A stretch of DNA of 64,000 bases. It comes from Vulcanimicrobiota bacterium. Lineage in GTDB: Bacteria; Vulcanimicrobiota; Xenobia; Xenobiales; JADMJV01. The stretch spans positions 34,079-98,078 of the forward strand of contig JAEXNA010000219.1 of NCBI GenBank assembly GCA_023447635.1, given 5' to 3'. Below, one piece after another: positions 53,509-61,933 of the stretch. Positions within the stretch are counted from its first letter, which is position 1. Every line of letters starts with the position of its first letter. A program made the position numbers and the translations under genes. A model generated the notes under the pieces. That model was not told where the DNA came from. It did not search any database and was given only the letters and a program-made list of their open reading frames with translations.

Positions 53509-54282
53509 ATGAGCCATGCCAAAAAGCGACTCTCTTCCCTGGACTGTCGGCTGCCTCCGGGGCAACCGGTCGTGCTGCGTCACGCCGCAAACACCGCTTA
53601 CCTCGAGGGCGAGGACCGCGAGCTGTCGGTCGGAGGTCATTCGAAATGGTGGTGGAGGCTGGGAGCTTTGTGGCGAGGCTTTTTCCTGCTCTTCGCCGCT
53701 GTTTGGCTGACCTTTCTGGTCTACAACGGAACCTGGAACTCTCCGCTGGCAGCGGAGACGCCCGCCACCTCTCTCGAAGTCGTGGACGGGGGCGGGAACC
53801 GGATGCTCGCCTATTCGTATCAGGTCGAAGGCGAGACTTACCAGCGCACGGAGTCGCCCGGATCGACCTGGAAGAGTTCCTGGGAATCCGGCGATCCCGA
53901 CGAGACGATCCGCTACCTGACCTTCTGGCCCTCTCGGGCGCACCTGGACTTTCGCGTCGAACGCTGGTCCTGGGGCGGCGCCATCTCGATCACTCTGTTT
54001 GTCTTCGCCCTGGCCTACGCCGGCCATCTGACGATGAAGACCCAGCGACATCTGGAGCGGATCGCCGAAGGCTGCACCCATATCGTCCCCGGCAGCGTGG
54101 TCCAGGTCATCCCATCGCAGAACTTCCGCTACGTTATCTACAGCGCGACCTCTCCTACCACCGGACAGGAGATCCGGGAGAAGGTGATGGTGGGAGAGGG
54201 AGAGGCGGTCAAAACCTCCCTTGTCGTGGGAGCCCCGGTCGCGGTGCTGTACCGAGACGACGAGTCGCACACCTTACTTTGA
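53509..54282 (+). CDS. Two-helix membrane protein, DUF3592-like
   Basis: A 257-residue protein with membrane helices near 50-72 (LGALWRGFFLLFAAVWLTFLVY) and 153-174 (GGAISITLFVFALAYAGHLTM). Between them is an external domain of about 80 residues with YSYQVEGETYQRTES, the pattern of DUF3592-like proteins; the C-terminal cytoplasmic part is beta-rich (VIPSQNFRYVIYSATSP, then VVGAPVAVLYRDDES). A small inverted repeat TCTTAC/GTAAGA lies at 53484-53502 just upstream of the ATG. It is 63 bp ahead of the MoxR gene, same strand. Function unknown. Confidence 0.7.
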   Translation: MSHAKKRLSSLDCRLPPGQPVVLRHAANTAYLEGEDRELSVGGHSKWWWRLGALWRGFFLLFAAVWLTFLVYNGTWNSPLAAETPATSLEVVDGGGNRMLAYSYQVEGETYQRTESPGSTWKSSWESGDPDETIRYLTFWPSRAHLDFRVERWSWGGAISITLFVFALAYAGHLTMKTQRHLERIAEGCTHIVPGSVVQVIPSQNFRYVIYSATSPTTGQEIREKVMVGEGEAVKTSLVVGAPVAVLYRDDESHTLL

Positions 54283-54345
54283 GGACTAAGGATTGTCAGG
54301 GGGCTCGCAAGGTAGGCCCCGCGAGCGGTCCGAAAGCCGGACGGT

Positions 54346-55422
54346 ATGATCACGACGTTGGTGGAGCGATGCTCCGAGGGTTTGGTCGAACGACGCTCGG
54401 TGGTGGAGGCGATCGTGCTGGCCGCCGTGGCGGGAGAGCACGTGCTGCTGATCGGACCGCCCGGCACGGCCAAAAGCGAGGCGGCTCGACGGGTCGCGAG
54501 AGGCCTGGGCGGACGCTACTTCGAGTATCTGCTGGGCAAGTTCTCCGAGCCTTCGGAGCTTTTTGGCCCTACCGATCTTCGCAAACTCAAGGACGGTCTG
54601 CTAGAGACGGCCACCGAGGGAATGCTGCCAGAGGCCGAGGTCGCTTTCCTCGACGAAGTGTTCGCCGGCTCGACGGCTATCCTGAACAGCCTGCTGACCT
54701 TGCTCAACGAGCGCACCTACCGGCGCGGGAACACGCGCCTGGTCTGCCCTCTGCGGGTCTGCATTGGGGCCAGCAACAGCCTGCCCGAAGACGAGAGTCT
54801 GGCCGCCTTCGCGGACCGCTTCCTGGTGCGCTGCTTTGTCGAGCCGGTGGCCGACAGCCTGCTGGAGGATCTGCTGGCGGGCGGTCGGGCCAGGGTCGCC
54901 GTAGACGGGAGCGACACCGGTTCACTAAGCGACCTTGATGCCTACGCTCGACGAGCTCGGGAGATCGATCTGAGCGAAGTTCAGCCGCTGCTGGCTCAGG
55001 CGCTTCGTCGCCTTCGCAAAGAGGGGATAGGGCTTTCCGATCGTCGCTCGGTCAGGGCCCAGAACCTGATCGCGGCGGCCGCAGCGATCAGCGGGCGAGA
55101 TAAGGCGACCTCGGCCGACCTGTGGCCACTGCTGCTGGCGGTGCCCACGGCGGCCGAGCAGCGCCTGGCCCGACGTTGTTTGGAGAGCCTGCTGGCCGAA
55201 AGCGACAGCGCCGCCCTGCACCACCTGGCCGAAGAGGTTTCGAGGGCGCCCGCCGTGCGAGCGCGCGGCCTGGCCGAGGCTGCTCAGAAGGCGCTGACTT
55301 CTCCGGTCGATCCGCTACGCGTCGAAGGCGTGCTGCGCGACATCGACGCCAATTTTGCCACCGAAGCGCTGCCCGAAGAGTTGGTTCGGCTGCGAGGGCA
55401 GCTGAAATCCGCCCTCTCATGA
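54346..55422 (+). CDS. MoxR-family AAA+ ATPase of a MoxR-vWA-bpX ternary system
   Basis: A 358-residue AAA+ ATPase related to RavA. Walker A GPPGTAKSE (about 37-45), Walker B EVAFLDEVF (about 99-107), sensor 1 in CIGASNSLP (about 138-146) and the arginine-finger region DRFLVRCF are all present, so it should be active. A helical lid and a C-terminal helical extension follow. MoxR proteins are chaperone-like motors that act with von Willebrand factor A proteins to assemble or remodel complexes. Its stop overlaps the next start (ATGA), beginning a tightly packed five-gene run. Confidence 0.9.
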   Translation: MITTLVERCSEGLVERRSVVEAIVLAAVAGEHVLLIGPPGTAKSEAARRVARGLGGRYFEYLLGKFSEPSELFGPTDLRKLKDGLLETATEGMLPEAEVAFLDEVFAGSTAILNSLLTLLNERTYRRGNTRLVCPLRVCIGASNSLPEDESLAAFADRFLVRCFVEPVADSLLEDLLAGGRARVAVDGSDTGSLSDLDAYARRAREIDLSEVQPLLAQALRRLRKEGIGLSDRRSVRAQNLIAAAAAISGRDKATSADLWPLLLAVPTAAEQRLARRCLESLLAESDSAALHHLAEEVSRAPAVRARGLAEAAQKALTSPVDPLRVEGVLRDIDANFATEALPEELVRLRGQLKSALS

Positions 55423-55766
55423 AGCTAGAATGGCTACCGCGCGAGCAGCCTCTGCCGGTCGAGGGATGCTGGGTCGAGGGGGCCGCAGCGGAGAGCCTGG
55501 GGAAACGGCTGCGGGACGGTCCCGCCGCGGGACTTCGGGTGGCCCTGGGCGAGGGGCGCCTGGTGGTGCTGGGGGCCGAGCCGCCCTGGATCGAAGGCGC
55601 GATCTTTCTGGGCCGGGACCAGGGGCTGTACCTTCCTACTCTGTGGCAGCCCAACGTCCCGATCGCCTGGATTCTCGCTCGGCTGCGTCAACTGGGCGAG
55701 CCGCCCTGGGCGCTGGTCCCGCCGGGGCGGGCGATGGGGCTAAGCCAGGCGACGGTGCTGACGTGA
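55419..55766 (+). CDS. Small component of the MoxR ternary system (bpX0-like by position)
   Basis: A 115-residue protein coupled to the MoxR gene (ATGA overlap) and to the next gene (GTGA overlap at 55763-55766). It is Pro/Trp-rich with short beta segments (LRVALGEGRLVVLGAEPPWIEGAIFLG, then QGLYLPTLWQPNVPIAWILARL). No known catalytic motif. In MoxR-vWA-beta-propeller ternary systems a small protein called bpX0 usually sits here; I infer this identity from order and size and cannot confirm it by alignment. Confidence 0.65.
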   Translation: MKLEWLPREQPLPVEGCWVEGAAAESLGKRLRDGPAAGLRVALGEGRLVVLGAEPPWIEGAIFLGRDQGLYLPTLWQPNVPIAWILARLRQLGEPPWALVPPGRAMGLSQATVLT

Positions 55767-57094
55767 GCTCTTCCGTCGAGTCGCCGGCCTGGTGGGAGAG
55801 CTGGGACTTTCTGGCGCCGGACACTCGCCAGGACTTTGGGCGGCTGGTCGACCTGTTGGAACGGGGGCTAAGCAGCAGTGGGGCCGCCACGCTTCCGGAC
55901 GAGCCCGCGGGTTGGTCGGGATTAGCTCGACGCGGCCCCTGGGACCGCCTGGTCCCGTCCGAGTGGGCGCTGCTCGAAGTCGCCCCGGAAGAGTTCGCGC
56001 GTCGGGCCGACGAGGGCGAACTGGGCTTCTGGCAGATGGCGCGGGACGGCCGGGCGGCCAGCCGCTCGGTCTGGCTCTGGCTAGACGCAGGACCGGACCA
56101 GTTGGGCGCCTGCCGGGTAGTGCAGATCGCCCTGATGCTCTGGCTGCAGCGGGTCTGCCGGCGGACCGGCGGGAGCTTTCACTGGGGCGTGGTTCAAGCG
56201 CCGGAGGCCGGGTACGAGGGGTTCGGAGCCGAAGAGCTGACGAAGTTTCTCTCCCTGCGCTCGACCGACCCGCCGCGTCGCCCTCCGGAGCGGATGGATG
56301 GGATGGTCACCTGGTGCGTCGGCTCAGAGGGCTGGATGAGCCAGGTCCCCTCGAGCTTTCAGCGGGTGACGCTAAGTCAGAACGGGCCGGAGAGCGTCGA
56401 GTTGCAGGCGATGGAGCGGCGGTTAGAGCTGCCGCTGCCAACAGGAGAGAGGGCGGTGCGACTACTGCGCGACCCTATGGTCTGGAAGGTGGTGAAACGA
56501 ACCAACGCTCCGGTCCAACGCGCCAACCTGCCGCCGCTCGGAGAGGCGCTCGAAGACTATACCTTCTCTCTCTGTGGCAAGAAGCTGCTGCTGGCCTATC
56601 GCGACCGGATCGTGGTCGCTCCGATCCCGTCTTCGGTCCGTGAAGAGCCGGGAAAAACTCGCAGCTATCCGCTGCGTTTCTCGGGTCCCGTGCTGGGCAT
56701 GAGCATGGAGGGCAGGGCCATCCGCGTGGTCCAGCAGGTCGGGGGCGAGTGGGTGTTCTACCGGCTGAATCCCGAACTCAGCGACCTGGACGAGATGGTG
56801 CGGGTCGGCGCCGACGATTCCAATGCTTTCGACATCGGAACTTGCTGGACGGTCGACGGCGGCTGGCGCCTCTGGATTGAAGACAAATTCTGGACGGTGA
56901 AGTCGGGTCAACTCCGACCCTGTCTAGGGGTACACGGCGGCTCCCCGCTGGGAGCTGGAAGCTACCTGATGCTGGCTTCGGGAATGTTGCTCGACGCCAG
57001 GGAGAAGCCGGTCTATGGCCTGGACCCGAAACCCGAGGGCGATGTCGTCATGGCTCGGAGCAAGCTGCATCAGCTTCGTCAGCAAGAGCGCTGA
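55763..57094 (+). CDS. vWA-like plus beta-propeller component of the ternary system
   Basis: A 443-residue protein starting at GTG 55763 inside the previous stop. The N-terminal half resembles a degenerate von Willebrand A domain: SVWLWLDAGPDQLGACRVVQIALMLWL near 103-129, where the MIDAS pattern DxSxS is replaced by DAGPDQ, then FHWGVVQAP. From about 250 the chain turns into beta-propeller-like strands (TFSLCGKKLLLAYRDRIVVAPIP, FSGPVLGMSMEGRAIRVVQQ, then WRLWIEDKFWTVKSG). The combination fits the vWA/bpX partner of MoxR systems. Loss of the MIDAS acids suggests a structural, not metal-binding, role. Confidence 0.7.
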   Translation: MSSSVESPAWWESWDFLAPDTRQDFGRLVDLLERGLSSSGAATLPDEPAGWSGLARRGPWDRLVPSEWALLEVAPEEFARRADEGELGFWQMARDGRAASRSVWLWLDAGPDQLGACRVVQIALMLWLQRVCRRTGGSFHWGVVQAPEAGYEGFGAEELTKFLSLRSTDPPRRPPERMDGMVTWCVGSEGWMSQVPSSFQRVTLSQNGPESVELQAMERRLELPLPTGERAVRLLRDPMVWKVVKRTNAPVQRANLPPLGEALEDYTFSLCGKKLLLAYRDRIVVAPIPSSVREEPGKTRSYPLRFSGPVLGMSMEGRAIRVVQQVGGEWVFYRLNPELSDLDEMVRVGADDSNAFDIGTCWTVDGGWRLWIEDKFWTVKSGQLRPCLGVHGGSPLGAGSYLMLASGMLLDAREKPVYGLDPKPEGDVVMARSKLHQLRQQER

Positions 57095-57109
57095 GTCGGC
57101 GAGCTAGGC

Positions 57110-57427
57110 ATGGTGATGGCACATCCTATGCCGGGTCAGGGGTGGAAGGTTCTCTGGCAAGACAAGGAAGAGATCTTGCCTGTCAACGGCAGGGTGCTGG
57201 GGCTGGTTTGCGAGGACCACTACGGCCCCGCTCTGGTCGTGCAGAACGGCCAGGAGATCCGACTTCAGGGGAGCGGTTGGAGTGAGCAGCTCGACCTGCA
57301 TCCCGGCATGCGCTTTCGTTTTCATCCCAACGGCTTGATGGCCTACCTCCAGGAGGACGGCGACCTGGTCGTCTACGGCTTCGCCGATCGCTCTGTCCGC
57401 TGGAGCCGCTGGAGTCACGAAGGATGA
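57110..57427 (+). CDS. Small beta-rich component of the ternary system
   Basis: A 105-residue protein, all beta by pattern (GWKVLWQDKEEILPVNGRVLGLVCEDHYGPALVVQNGQ, read as four strands). It looks like one or two propeller blades as a separate chain, so it may complete a propeller with its neighbours. Its stop overlaps the start of the next gene (ATGA). ATG at 57116 is an alternative start. No named family recognised. Confidence 0.7.
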   Translation: MVMAHPMPGQGWKVLWQDKEEILPVNGRVLGLVCEDHYGPALVVQNGQEIRLQGSGWSEQLDLHPGMRFRFHPNGLMAYLQEDGDLVVYGFADRSVRWSRWSHEG

Positions 57428-59814
57428 GGTGGCAGGGGCAGGTCGAGGCCTGGGCGCTCTGGTTCCCACCCGAGGCGGCCACCTCCCATCGGCTGGCGGG
57501 GGCGTGGCAGCCAGGCTCGCGACTGCTTCAGGCAGGCGGCGGGATGCTGCTCCTCCTCCCCTCCCCCCGACCGGTCCGGGCGGAGCTGTCCCTAGCGCTC
57601 CCGGTGGCGGCGCTGGGCGACGGCTGGGCCTCCTATCCGTCGGCGCGTCCCGCGCGGGACGAGCTAGTCTTGTTCTGGCAGGGGCAAAGCTGGAGCGCCC
57701 GCCTGGCCGACCTGCCGCCGGTCGAACTGGCCGAGCTATGGGACGGCTCGGGACTGGAATTCGAGGTAGGGAGGCCGCTGCAGGAGCCTCGCAAGAGACC
57801 TCTCCCCCCGAAACCGTCTCCCGTCGAGAGTTTGCGAGACATCCTGCCCTCGCTGCCCTCACCCGCTCCCGAGCGAGAGGAATGGTTGCAGCGTCAGGAG
57901 TCTCGGCCCGAGTCCCCCTCCAACCCCCTGCATAGGGCTTTCGGAACCCTGCTGGGTCTGCTGGGACGAAGCCATGATCAGCGCTATCTGGACAAGATGC
58001 TCCGCCTGTTCGAAAAGGGCGATTGGGAGCAGGCGCTGCGCTACGCCATCCCGCTGAAGGAAGGCACGTTTCCCGGCGAGGTGATCCGGGCCTTTCGAGG
58101 GCTGTTCCGCCCCCGCAAAAGCCTGGATTTCTCCCCCCAGGGCGGCAGCCATTACGTGGTGGGCACCTCCATGAGCGGGATGGAGATGCTGCGTGCGGTC
58201 TATCGCTCGGCCTGCGACTCGCTGATGAAGGCGGGTCGCTATGAAGAGGCCGCCTATGTGATGGGAGAGCTGCTCGACGATCCCGTGGCGGCGGTCGAGA
58301 TGCTCGAGCAGCAGCAGATGTACGAGGCGGCGGCGCGGCTGGCTACGACCAAGGGGCTGCCACCCGAGCTGCTGGTGCGACTGTGGTTTCGAGCCGGTAA
58401 GGTGGATAAGGCGCTCGAGTTGGCGCGGCGTCACCAGGTGTGGGCCGAGGCGTTCGTGGCGCTAGAGCGCCTGGACCGTCCCGCGGCGGGACGGTTCCGC
58501 ATCGCCTGGGCGACCGACCTGGCTCGTTTGGGACTCGCCGCCGAGGCGCTGGAAGTAGGGTGGAGCGTGCGTCCGCGGCTGCCAGAGTACCAGAGGTGGG
58601 TAGAAGAGACGCTGGCGGCCGGGGGAGCTCCGGCCTGGAAGGCGGCCGCGCTGGTGGTCTCTGACAGCGGCCTTTCGCGGGACGTCCGGCTGGGCGAGGT
58701 CTTGGAAGGATGGTTCTCGTCCGACGGTCCGTTGACGACGGAGGGGCGGCGGATCGTGCTGGGCGGATTGCCCTCGACCGCGACCGAAGATCTCCGGATT
58801 GCGAGCTGGGCTGAACGCACGGCCCGCGGGGTGATGAAGCAAGCCGGCGGACCGTTCGCTTTGGGCGACGACAAGACGCTGGCGGCGCTGATCAAGCTTT
58901 CGGGCGACCCCTGGCTGAAGGTGGACGCTCCGACGACTTTGCCCCGCCTGAACCTGCGCCTGGAAGGTTGGAGCGAAACGGTCCGATCCCGGGGGCAGCT
59001 ACCGTTGTACGACGCCACGCCTCTGGGCGACGGGCGGACGCTGCTTGCGCTGGGGCACGCGGGGCTGGCGGTGACGTCCCGCCGCGGGACTTTTTCCCAG
59101 AGCTTTTCCTTACCGGCGCATCGCCTGGTTCTGCCGACGCGAGGCGACCTGTATCTGATCGTGAGCGGCAACGGGCTGGGAGTTTTCCAACGCGGTCGAG
59201 CAGCCGCGTGGTGTTCGGCGCGGATGGCGGGCCACGCCGACACGCACGACGGTTACCACTGGTGGGTCTGGCAGGAGGCGGAACTGTTCCGGGTTGATCT
59301 GACCCCGGACGGCGAGGGGCATCGCGGCTGGGCGGCGCTCGAGCAGATGGCGTTCCGTACCGCGATACGCGAGGTCAAAGTTGGGGCGCGGGACGTCGCG
59401 GTTCTGACCGAGGACGAGCTTTCTCTTTACCGTCTGCCCGGCATGACCGTGCTGTCGCATCGACCCTATCATGATACCAATCCGTTCTTGCTGAGCTCGA
59501 CCGGCTGCCGCTTCCTCTCCCGGAAGTTTGGCCAGGTCCGTTACGAAGGGGTCGATCTGGGGCTGCAGGGCGAGGTGATCGGCGCGCACGACTTCGAGAC
59601 CCACGCGGTGGTCTACGCCCGGGACGAGGAGGGTGTGAACCTGTGCGCCTTCCCCTATTCGAGCCTGCGGCACAAGTTCAACCTGCGGCTGCCCGGCGCC
59701 GCCTTCGCCAGGGCCAGGATCCACGGCTACCAACTGACTGTTTGCGACAGCCAGGGGCGCCTGCTGAGCGCGGACCTGCGCGCCCAGCAGTGGCTCTCGC
59801 AGCACTTTTTATAG
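57424..59814 (+). CDS. Large alpha-solenoid plus beta-propeller protein (bpX6-like)
   Basis: A 796-residue protein with three parts: an N-terminal beta region (1-110), a Pro-rich linker (about 110-165), an alpha-helical solenoid (about 175-480) of TPR-like pairs (DKMLRLFEKGDWEQALRYA, SLMKAGRYEEAAYVMGELL, then FRAGKVDKALELARRHQVW), and a C-terminal beta-propeller-like domain (about 500-796; TLLALGHAGLAVTSRRG, LYLIVSGNGLGVFQRG, then GVNLCAFPYSSLRHKF). It matches the general plan of the large bpX component of MoxR-vWA ternary systems. No enzyme motif is seen. It is last in the run and converges with the AceI-like gene. Confidence 0.7.
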   Translation: MRWQGQVEAWALWFPPEAATSHRLAGAWQPGSRLLQAGGGMLLLLPSPRPVRAELSLALPVAALGDGWASYPSARPARDELVLFWQGQSWSARLADLPPVELAELWDGSGLEFEVGRPLQEPRKRPLPPKPSPVESLRDILPSLPSPAPEREEWLQRQESRPESPSNPLHRAFGTLLGLLGRSHDQRYLDKMLRLFEKGDWEQALRYAIPLKEGTFPGEVIRAFRGLFRPRKSLDFSPQGGSHYVVGTSMSGMEMLRAVYRSACDSLMKAGRYEEAAYVMGELLDDPVAAVEMLEQQQMYEAAARLATTKGLPPELLVRLWFRAGKVDKALELARRHQVWAEAFVALERLDRPAAGRFRIAWATDLARLGLAAEALEVGWSVRPRLPEYQRWVEETLAAGGAPAWKAAALVVSDSGLSRDVRLGEVLEGWFSSDGPLTTEGRRIVLGGLPSTATEDLRIASWAERTARGVMKQAGGPFALGDDKTLAALIKLSGDPWLKVDAPTTLPRLNLRLEGWSETVRSRGQLPLYDATPLGDGRTLLALGHAGLAVTSRRGTFSQSFSLPAHRLVLPTRGDLYLIVSGNGLGVFQRGRAAAWCSARMAGHADTHDGYHWWVWQEAELFRVDLTPDGEGHRGWAALEQMAFRTAIREVKVGARDVAVLTEDELSLYRLPGMTVLSHRPYHDTNPFLLSSTGCRFLSRKFGQVRYEGVDLGLQGEVIGAHDFETHAVVYARDEEGVNLCAFPYSSLRHKFNLRLPGAAFARARIHGYQLTVCDSQGRLLSADLRAQQWLSQHFL

Positions 59815-59830
59815 GTCGCGACCAGGCGGC

Positions 59831-60295
59831 TTAGGCGGCGGTGGACTTGGCGGATTCGGCTTCGGCGGATTCGGCCGCCTTGGCGGATTCGGGGAGTCCG
59901 AAGACCCGGTCGAAGGCCCAGTTGAAGACGAAGGTGTAGACGAAGAAAAACGCCATCAGCCCGGCCTGCATCACGAAAGCGTTGGCCAGAGAGATGTCGA
60001 GGGCGAAGCTGAACACGGGCAGCATGAAGGCGACCATTCCCGCTTCGAACCCGACCGCGTGCATCAACCGCCGCGCCACCGTTCGCTCACGGGACGCCTG
60101 GCGCGACTCCCACCGCTCGAACAGGCTATTGAACACGACGTTCCAGACGATGGCGATCACCGAGGCGGTGACTGCCACCCAGGACGCGGTAGCCACTCCT
60201 TTACCGGAGATCATCGCCAGCCCCAGGCTGCTGCAGACAATGGCGAGCCCTTCGTAGAGGGCTACATAAACAAACTTTCTCTTCCAACCGGACAT
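59831..60295 (-). CDS. PACE-family efflux transporter, AceI-like
   Basis: A 154-residue inner-membrane protein with four helices made of two bacterial-transmembrane-pair (BTP) units: RKFVYVALYEGLAIVCSSLG (with the conserved Glu in ALYEG) and HAVGFEAGMVAFMLPVFSF, and the NSLFERWE and NWAFDRVFG ends typical of each pair. PACE pumps export chlorhexidine and other biocides, and natural short-chain diamines, by proton exchange. I chose ATG at 60295 (GGAG 8 bases upstream); the frame is open to 60346. It has an unusual Ala/Glu/Ser tail (residues 130-154). Divergent from a LysR regulator, as aceI/aceR are in Acinetobacter. Confidence 0.9.
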   Translation of the reverse strand: MSGWKRKFVYVALYEGLAIVCSSLGLAMISGKGVATASWVAVTASVIAIVWNVVFNSLFERWESRQASRERTVARRLMHAVGFEAGMVAFMLPVFSFALDISLANAFVMQAGLMAFFFVYTFVFNWAFDRVFGLPESAKAAESAEAESAKSTAA

Positions 60296-60366
60296 GCTGG
60301 TCGCTCCGATCTCCCCCTCGACAAGGCCTACCCTAGGGGGCCACACCTGAAAGGAAAAGTTGGATT

Positions 60367-60385
60367 CTATCAGATCTTCTGATAG
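60367..60385. promoter_or_regulatory. LysR-type operator between aceI-like and LysR genes
   Basis: CTATCAG (60367-60373) and CTGATAG (60379-60385) form a perfect 7-bp palindrome with a 5-base centre. Within it, T60370-N11-A60382 fits the LysR box. It sits 9 bases before the regulator's ATG, which would give autorepression, and a TAGAAT on the minus strand overlaps its edge as a possible -10 for the pump. Confidence 0.75.
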
Positions 60386-60394
60386 TTTGGACGA

Positions 60395-61306
60395 ATGGCG
60401 TTTACCAGCGATAACGTGCGGGTGTTTCTAGAGGTGCTCGACGCGGGCTCGTTTTCGGCCGCGGCGCGTCGCCTCAACCGAGTCCCCTCGGCCGTGAGCA
60501 CGACTATCTCTCAGCTCGAGGCCGAACTCGACCTCAAGCTGTTCGACCGCTCGTTTCGTGAGCCGCGGCCCAGCGAAGCCGCCCGAGCGCTGGAGCCGCT
60601 AGCTCGACAGTCGGCCCTGGGATTGCGCCTGCTGCAGGCGCACGCGCTGTCCCTCCATCAGGGCCTGGAACCCAGGCTGACCCTGGCAATCGCTCCGGAG
60701 CTGTTGACCTCGGCCTGGACGGATCCGCTGGCCACTCTGGCCCAGGAGTTTCCCTCGCTGGAAGCCGAGGTGCTGTCGGTGCCGCAGGCGGACGCTCTGC
60801 GTATGCTGCACACCGGGGAGGCGCATCTGGCGCTGGTGTTCGAGCGGCCGGGGATGGACGAGCGTGAGGCGTTCCAGGAGGTGGGCAGCGAGAGTCTGAT
60901 CGCTGTGATCTCCCCCTCCCACCCGGTTCTGGGGAAGGGCAGTCGGTTGACCCAGTTTGACCTGATCACGACTCGCCAGATCGCCTTGTCGGGACGAGAG
61001 AAAGAGCGCACCGACCCGCGCATGCTGGTCTCGCGGGATATCTGGCGCACGGATAGCTATCTGCCCACCCTGCGCCTGGTGCAGGCGGGGCTGGGCTGGG
61101 CGTTTTTGCCGCGCAATCTGGTGCGTGGTCTGTTGGAGGCGGGAACCCTGACGGAGATCACGCTGGAGAATATGGGGAACGTGCTTCGTCTGTTCGTCGA
61201 CGTGGTGTGGCGGAAGGACCGACCGCTCGGGCTGGGCGCTCAGCGCTTTGTAGCGCTGATGCGGGAGCAGGCCAGGGCGGCGGCTGCGGAGCCGGGCTTG
61301 GGCTGA
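60395..61306 (+). CDS. LysR-family regulator, AceR-like by context
   Basis: A 303-residue LysR-type regulator. An N-terminal winged helix-turn-helix (about 5-62; FLEVLDAGSFSAAARRLNRVPSAVSTTISQLE, with FDRSFR) is followed by the LysR substrate-binding domain (about 90-295). It is divergent from the AceI-like pump and has a palindromic operator in front, so it most likely senses a pump substrate such as a polyamine or biocide. It ends 4 bp from the NIL-domain gene stop (convergent). Confidence 0.9.
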   Translation: MAFTSDNVRVFLEVLDAGSFSAAARRLNRVPSAVSTTISQLEAELDLKLFDRSFREPRPSEAARALEPLARQSALGLRLLQAHALSLHQGLEPRLTLAIAPELLTSAWTDPLATLAQEFPSLEAEVLSVPQADALRMLHTGEAHLALVFERPGMDEREAFQEVGSESLIAVISPSHPVLGKGSRLTQFDLITTRQIALSGREKERTDPRMLVSRDIWRTDSYLPTLRLVQAGLGWAFLPRNLVRGLLEAGTLTEITLENMGNVLRLFVDVVWRKDRPLGLGAQRFVALMREQARAAAAEPGLG

Positions 61307-61310
61307 GGCG

Positions 61311-61757
61311 CTAGCTCGCTTGCAGGTAGCCTAGAACTTCGACTCCGATGCCCAGACGGGAGAGGAAGCTTCGGGTTCGTTCCAGCGAGGAGCGGTCCTG
61401 GACTTCGGTCAGCATCTGGCCGTACTGAGCGCCCTTTTCGCTGTATTCGAACCAGACTTTAACGATGCGGCACTTCACGCCGTGACGCTGGTACAGTTCG
61501 GTCAGGAACGGGAAACCGGCGGTAGTTCCATCCAGGGTCAGTCGAAGCAGCGGGGCCCCGGCGGAGGTCTCGTCCTCGACCAGGCGCTCGATCAACTCTT
61601 CCGGGACCTCGACGTGGAGGTGGTCCTTCCCGGTCGGCAGTCGGCGCGGGGTCCGAGGCGAGACCAGGGGGTAAGGTCGAGGGGTGGCGGGGCCGGTGGA
61701 GGTCAGGGTAGGCAGATGGCGACGGCGGCTGTTTCGCAGGCGAGATGAGGAAGGCAT
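61311..61757 (-). CDS. NIL-domain protein under attenuator control
   Basis: A 148-residue protein. Residues 1-45 are Arg/Pro/Ser-rich and probably disordered. From about 48 it has the NIL domain pattern: LHVEVPEELIERLV, GAPLLRLTLDGTTAGFPFLTELYQRHGVKCRIVKVWFEY, GQMLTEVQD and RLGIGVEVLGYL. NIL domains occur at the C-terminus of the methionine transporter ATPase MetN and in NIL-ferredoxins of sulfur amino acid metabolism. ATG at 61757. A strong promoter, a near-leaderless Trp-Cys-Cys-Cys leader peptide and an intrinsic terminator lie upstream, so expression is likely cysteine-responsive. An imperfect hairpin (61762-61785) may also mask its ribosome site. Confidence 0.75.
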   Translation of the reverse strand: MPSSSRLRNSRRRHLPTLTSTGPATPRPYPLVSPRTPRRLPTGKDHLHVEVPEELIERLVEDETSAGAPLLRLTLDGTTAGFPFLTELYQRHGVKCRIVKVWFEYSEKGAQYGQMLTEVQDRSSLERTRSFLSRLGIGVEVLGYLQAS

Positions 61758-61761
61758 GGAT

Positions 61762-61785
61762 GAGGACCTTTCGTTTGGTCTCCTC
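61762..61785 (-). promoter_or_regulatory. Hairpin over the ribosome site of the NIL gene
   Basis: GAGGACC (61762-61768) can pair with GGTCTCCTC (61777-61785) with a 2-base bulge. It covers the AAAGG ribosome site upstream of ATG 61757 and would limit translation unless opened. Confidence 0.4.
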
Positions 61786-61816
61786 GGTCCGCTCGGGATG
61801 GCTGCTTCATAGCATG

Positions 61817-61856
61817 AAAAAAGCCCTCTCCGTGGAACCGGGAGGGCTTTTTTTTT
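61817..61856 (-). terminator. Intrinsic terminator (attenuator) before the NIL gene
   Basis: AGCCCTC/GAGGGCT stem with flanking A and T tracts: six A then GCCCTC (61817-61828) and GAGGGC then nine T (61842-61856), loop 13 bases. It works on both strands in principle. It lies between the leader peptide stop (61877) and the NIL start (61757), the expected place for an attenuator. Confidence 0.85.
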
Positions 61857-61858
61857 GG

Positions 61859-61933
61859 GCTTTCTGACCGAAAGCGTTAGCGTGCCGTCCCGAGGTTCTC
61901 GGTACAACAACACCACATCGCGGCAGCGGTCAG
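61859..61933 (-). promoter_or_regulatory. Competing leader-RNA pairings of the attenuator
   Basis: Three pairings compete in the leader. CTGACCG/CGGTCAG join 61864-61870 with 61927-61933 across the leader ORF. GCTTTC/GAAAGC form a local hairpin at 61859-61875 using overlapping bases. CCGAG/CTCGG form a hairpin at 61890-61902, right after the Cys codons (61904-61912), where a stalled ribosome would block it. This is the usual layout of a leader-peptide switch; which pairing favours the terminator is inferred. Confidence 0.55.

Noticed and set aside
55122..55418. Upstream extension of the small ternary-system gene
   Set aside because: It is a shadow of the MoxR gene; the ATGA overlap at 55419 is the natural start.
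61817..61856. Terminator at 61817-61856 as a simple transcription end for the plus-strand LysR gene
   Set aside because: The NIL gene lies between and the hairpin is 500 bp past the LysR stop; the minus-strand leader context explains it better.
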